Positions 11,001 through 13,394 of a stretch of DNA of 13,394 nucleotides are shown in pieces (the stretch's first letter is position 1; each line of letters begins with the position of its first letter). A program made the position numbers and the translations under genes. The notes below the pieces were generated by a model, which searched no databases, had not been told where the DNA came from, and worked only from the letters and a program-made list of their open reading frames with translations. The stretch comes from Spirogloea muscicola (taxonomy: Eukaryota; Streptophyta; Zygnematophyceae; Spirogloeales; Spirogloeaceae): NCBI GenBank assembly GCA_009602725.1, contig WELB01000026.1, positions 391,762-405,155 on the forward strand. The letters are read 5' to 3'.

Positions 11001-13394
11001 AACGACAGCGCTGCATGCATGCCCATGGCAAGCAACACTTGCAAGTCCTGCATTGCACACAAGCAGAGAAAGGGCTACAAAAAACCCTGAAGAAGACGTT
11101 CATTGCAAGGTGGTGGCAGTACTAAAGCATGGGTGCAGTGCAAAGTTAAGCCTGAGACTCCATAATCCCAAACCCCGAGCCTCTCCCCTGCACTTACCAA
11201 CCCGTGAGCATGGGCGCAGAGCTCGTGGAGCCTGGAGACAGTATCACTGGTGCAGATGCGGCCCGCCATCGCGTCCGACGAGAATGCAAGGTTGGCAACC
11301 AGGCGGAGCACACTGACGAGGATGTGCGGCTCCGTGGATGTGAGCAGTACCCGGATGGCCCGCAGAACGTCAGCTCGCATGAGCCGCAGGACCACGGTTG
11401 GGTCCATGGCCAATGCTGACAGCGCCAGGCATGCTTGCTCCACCTGCAGCAATCAGCAGATCATAATCCTCAAGGTCCGACTTTGTTCAGTAGCGCACAC
11501 TTCTTAGCAATCCAGGAATGATCAATTCATGACTCTAAGCTGGTGCAGAATGTAAAAGCAACCGCCTCTTGGCTTGTTGCATCGCTTGCTACAATGGCGC
11601 ACGTGCCAAGCAGCTGTGCGTGACAGCAAAGCCGGTTGACTTTGTCCACGATATACACTGAAACTTAAGACCCCACCATGAGGCAAAGCCTATGCTTTAG
11701 CATCTTATCAACCTCAAAAACTGCAGTGGTCTGTGTGTAAGGAAGATAATGCAGCAGAATGTTGGTCAGGCAAATTTGCGCAAGTGCGTACCACATGCTG
11801 GCTATCGCTGAGGACCATGCTGATAAGTTGGCGAACAGCTCCCTCGTCCTTGCCAATGGCGGCGCAATTGGTTGGATCTTCAGCAATTTTGGCCAGCGCA
11901 GATGCCAGGAGCGGGTGCCGGCAGGACGAGTACCGGAAGATCAGTGCGAAAAAAGCACTGAGCTTGTGCTTTGAGGCGACGAAGTAGGATGTCGTGGCCT
12001 CCGACTGCCATGCGAAAAGCAGCTACCCTTATATTGTGCCCGTTTCCAGGGTGGTCGTCAGTAGAATCTCCGATGAGAGGCCGGCTGCATATGGCAGAGT
12101 CTGAAAGCACTGCCTCCTACTCGACAAGGGAGCCAACAACCAGTGCCTCACCTCGATCTGGACAACGACGGTCGTAAGGTCAGAATTGCTCTCAATGCGA
12201 ACATTGGCGAGCGACAGGTACCGCAGGCTGGTGCACGGAAGAATCTCCGGAAAGAACTCGAGCGGGTTGCCAAACAGTCGCAGGTCGGTCAAGTGCTTCA
12301 TTTCCCTGTCAACAGCAAGGAGACACAGAGCCAGGGCAAGAAGTAACACAGCTCAGTAGAAATCACAGGTCTTACCACAATACACACCACAGCCGGATAT
12401 TGGGCTCTATTAAAATGCACTGCCAATTGATGTGTGGGCTCTGTAAAACTGCACTGCAACTTAGACTCACCGAAAGTCGAGGAGCGGCCTCACCAACTTG
12501 TTGTGCTCCAGGTTGAGCTCCACCAGGCTGGTGCACTGCCTCAGCTCCACTGCGGCACTGGCCCCCGAGCAGTAAGTCGTGCTGATAGATCTGGCCTCTG
12601 GATTTGGACGCTTGTCCACCCAGTCCCCAACTTTTCTAACTAGGACAATTACATCCTGGAGTCCACCAATCACGTTGACATTGAGCTACAACGTCCTACA
12701 CGCCTATTTTCGTTTCTGCCACTGTCTGGGGCTCAGGTGAGCAAAGACTGGCTTAAGCACTCACGCGGCACGGCGCTGAGGACGTTGTGGTCCGCCTTGA
12801 GCACGCGGAGGCGGGACAAGGACCCCAGCTCCGCAGGTAGCGCCGACAGGCGGTTGTGGTCGAGCTGCAAGATTTCCAGCATTGGGCAACATACGAGCTC
12901 GCCAGGGAGAGCCTGGGCACAGCAAACAGCAATTGATCCCATCATCAATTGATCATGATTCGGCGACCACCACTACTAGCATGGACCGTCTGGTAGCAAC
13001 TCACGTGAGTTGCTACGTCGGGCTGCGATGCATCACATACTACTACATCTGAGCACCTTCTCTGGAGCAAACGATCACAGACAGCATGCTACTAGCAGAC
13101 CCCTTTCAGCAGGCCCGAAAGACTGTACTGTCGCTGTTGTTTGCATGAGATCTTTGCGGCTACACCCTGCCTGCTCCTCACTACACAGAGGAGCTTTGGA
13201 GCAGACGACAAAAGCGCGGACTGTTAGAAGCTCGGAGGCCTCACCGAGAGTCCACAGTTTCCCAGGATGAGCGTGGTAAGCTGGCGGCCGTTCTGGGCGT
13301 ACCCAAGGAGCTCCTCCGTGACCGTCGCCTTCTCCAGGCCGGCGGCTGCGGCGCCGCCGCCGCCGCCGGCGCTGCCCACGGCGGCCGAGGGCGG
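5127..13394 (-). CDS. PLAI: Phospholipase A I (LRR-ARM-patatin acyl hydrolase), 5'-partial, 19 exons
   Basis: Joined exons give 1,266 codons and a TAA stop at 5129-5127. The frame is open at the right edge, so the N-terminus is missing. The closest family is plant pPLA-I (Arabidopsis At1g61850 type, about 1,300 residues), which frees fatty acids from phospho- and galactolipids. The Arabidopsis enzyme is reported to act at the chloroplast and feed basal jasmonate synthesis. Order seen: LRRs (about 20-165), ARM repeats (about 185-400), patatin domain (about 415-740) and a long C-terminal region (740-1266). The oxyanion motif DGGGMRG is at 422-428, the nucleophile elbow GTSTG at 455-459 (Ser457), and the DGA dyad partner at 652-654 (Asp652). 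All are intact, so an active enzyme is expected. A transit peptide cannot be judged. The algal substrate is unknown. Confidence 0.96.
5899..5917 (-). other. In-frame tandem splice acceptors at PLA I exon 17
   Basis: The acceptor CTCTAG permits an exon start at 5917. A second acceptor, GGCCAG, lies 18 nt downstream and permits a start at 5899. Both keep phase 0 and differ by six residues (VLPSGQ). I chose the first because plant homologues have the same number of residues between the GR-TQ and E-(V/I)-x-SY blocks. It would be the only TAG acceptor of the 28. Confidence 0.65.
8646..8767 (-). other. GC-AG intron 11 of PLA I
   Basis: The donor is AGAG|GCAAGT, the exact GC-donor consensus. The acceptor is CACCAG at 8646. 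The split Gly codon restores DDFSRGAMRWQDGA, the length expected before the catalytic Asp. The only near GT, four bases downstream, is in the wrong phase for this acceptor. Confidence 0.92.
9361..9766 (-). other. Probable GC-AG intron 9 of PLA I
   Basis: The donor reads AAG|GCAGGA, a weaker match to the GC consensus. The acceptor is TTGCAG. Joining gives HGSKHNAEEFERLL, close to plant homologues. An alternative GT-AG pair exists: exon end 9775, exon start 9350. It keeps frame but deletes six conserved residues (GSKHNA). I prefer the GC donor. Confidence 0.7.
10446..10690 (-). other. GC-AG intron 7 of PLA I
   Basis: The donor reads TTAG|GCAAGC and the acceptor ACAACAG. The split Gly codon restores ALAILGENEYLRKAV, joining the last ARM helix to the patatin domain as in plant homologues. 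The next GT, ten bases downstream, has the wrong phase for this acceptor. Confidence 0.9.
10691..12004 (-). other. Armadillo-like repeat region of PLA I (exons 5-7)
   Basis: Residues about 185-396 begin SYFVASKHKLSAFFALIFR, a block typical of plant pPLA-I just after the LRRs. ARM-like helices follow, with VEQACLALSALAMDP, LRLVANLAFSSDAM, VQKEALEALGNLGF and AARALAILGENEYL. This part probably acts as a rigid spacer or docking surface next to the lipase domain. Exon 7 carries a charged insertion (EGARPEPREKDLG) that I do not recall in land-plant versions. Confidence 0.9.
12401..12460. repeat. Imperfect direct repeat in PLA I intron 3
   Basis: Two copies of about 26 nt start with TGGGCTCT at 12401 and 12435, a period of 34. 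Both continue with an A-rich stretch and TGCACTGC. They differ by a few substitutions and one-base shifts. The second copy ends about 10 nt inside the donor side of the intron. It looks like a small local duplication. Confidence 0.6.
12930..12951. repeat. 8-bp inverted repeat in PLA I intron 1
   Basis: CAATTGAT and ATCAATTG flank a 6-nt loop (CCCATC). This could be a small RNA hairpin near the acceptor side of the intron, ending 18 nt before the exon at 12912. It is short and AT-rich, so chance is quite possible. Confidence 0.5.
12993..13016. repeat. 24-nt perfect palindrome with CACGTG core in PLA I intron 1
   Basis: GTAGCAACTCAC is followed directly by its exact reverse complement, with no loop. 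The centre is CACGTG (13002-13007), the G-box/E-box core bound by bZIP and bHLH factors in plants. It lies in the intron 13244-12913. Both strands also read CAC|GTGAGT, a good donor-like string. A regulatory role is inference. Confidence 0.8.

Larger units (their letters stand above)
5127..13394 (-). other. Exon-intron structure of the PLA I gene
   Basis: Exons in coding order: 13394-13245 (partial), 12912-12765, 12549-12471, 12305-12152, 12004-11792, 11443-11198, 10889-10691, 10445-10185, 9885-9767, 9360-9199, 8972-8768, 8645-8509, 8370-8226, 8004-7816, 7475-6746, 6440-6245, 5917-5828, 5646-5586 and 5443-5127. The total is 3,801 nt, exactly 1,267 codons with the stop. The 18 introns are 122-406 nt. 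Donors are GT except at 10690, 9766 and 8767, which are GC. Acceptors end in CAG except one TAG at 5920-5918. Least certain are the exon 13 start, giving VPTK-PRGGKSGWRY, and the exon 9/10 junction. Introns over 300 nt (13244-12913, 11791-11444, 11197-10890, 9766-9361, 7815-7476, 6745-6441, 6244-5918) show no gene. Confidence 0.9.
12152..13394 (-). other. Leucine-rich repeat region of PLA I (exons 1-4)
   Basis: Spliced residues about 20-165 contain successive plant/intracellular-type LRRs: LTTLILGNCGLSALP, LEILQLDHNRLSALP, LRVLKADHNVLSAVP, LVELNLEHNKLVRP, LTDLRLFGNPLEFFP and LRYLSLANVRI. Splicing 12765 to 12549 makes a split CTG Leu and restores VPLELRQCTSL, the expected 23-residue spacing. 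The repeats probably bind a protein partner. The exon starts with a Gly5-Ala4 run encoded by GGC/GCC codons near the window edge (about 13337-13366), before the first LRR. Confidence 0.92.

Noticed and set aside
1-13394. Mobile element, CRISPR array or prokaryotic defence system
   Set aside because: No transposase, terminal repeats with target duplication, spacer array or defence domain was seen; both genes are ordinary plant-lineage families.

Overview
The window is nuclear DNA of a green-lineage eukaryote, most likely a chlorophyte alga (perhaps Trebouxiophyceae; the class is a guess). Both genes are split by many short introns of about 115-450 nt. Both are close to land-plant families. Exons look clearly more GC-rich than introns. 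The algal-type polyadenylation pentamer TGTAA occurs downstream of the minus-strand gene. I see no bacterial operons, mobile elements, CRISPR arrays or RNA genes.

Layout: two genes converge tail to tail, and each runs off a window edge at its 5' end. Positions 1-4185 (+) hold the 3' part of an ARABIDILLO-like armadillo-repeat gene: 11 exons, 612 codons, ending in its own stop. Positions 4186-5126 are the shared 3' region. Positions 13394 down to 5127 (-) hold the 3' part of a plant-type phospholipase A I (pPLA-I) gene: 19 exons and 1,266 codons, encoding leucine-rich repeats, armadillo repeats, a patatin lipase domain and a long C-terminal region. I rebuilt both reading frames by hand. Every junction keeps phase and restores a block that matches remembered plant homologues.

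How the genes relate: both combine LRR and ARM repeats in their families (the LRR/F-box part of ARABIDILLO would lie off the left edge). One is a presumed ubiquitin-ligase adaptor and the other a lipid acyl hydrolase. Nothing in the sequence shows that they act together.

The window holds no undescribed multigene system that I can support. The most unusual signal is in the splicing: 4 of 28 inferred introns start with GC instead of GT, in both genes, three of them without a workable GT alternative. Other points are a 24-nt perfect palindrome around CACGTG in the first PLA I intron, a 16-nt palindrome in an ARABIDILLO intron, an in-frame tandem acceptor, and recurrent intron placement relative to the ARM repeats.
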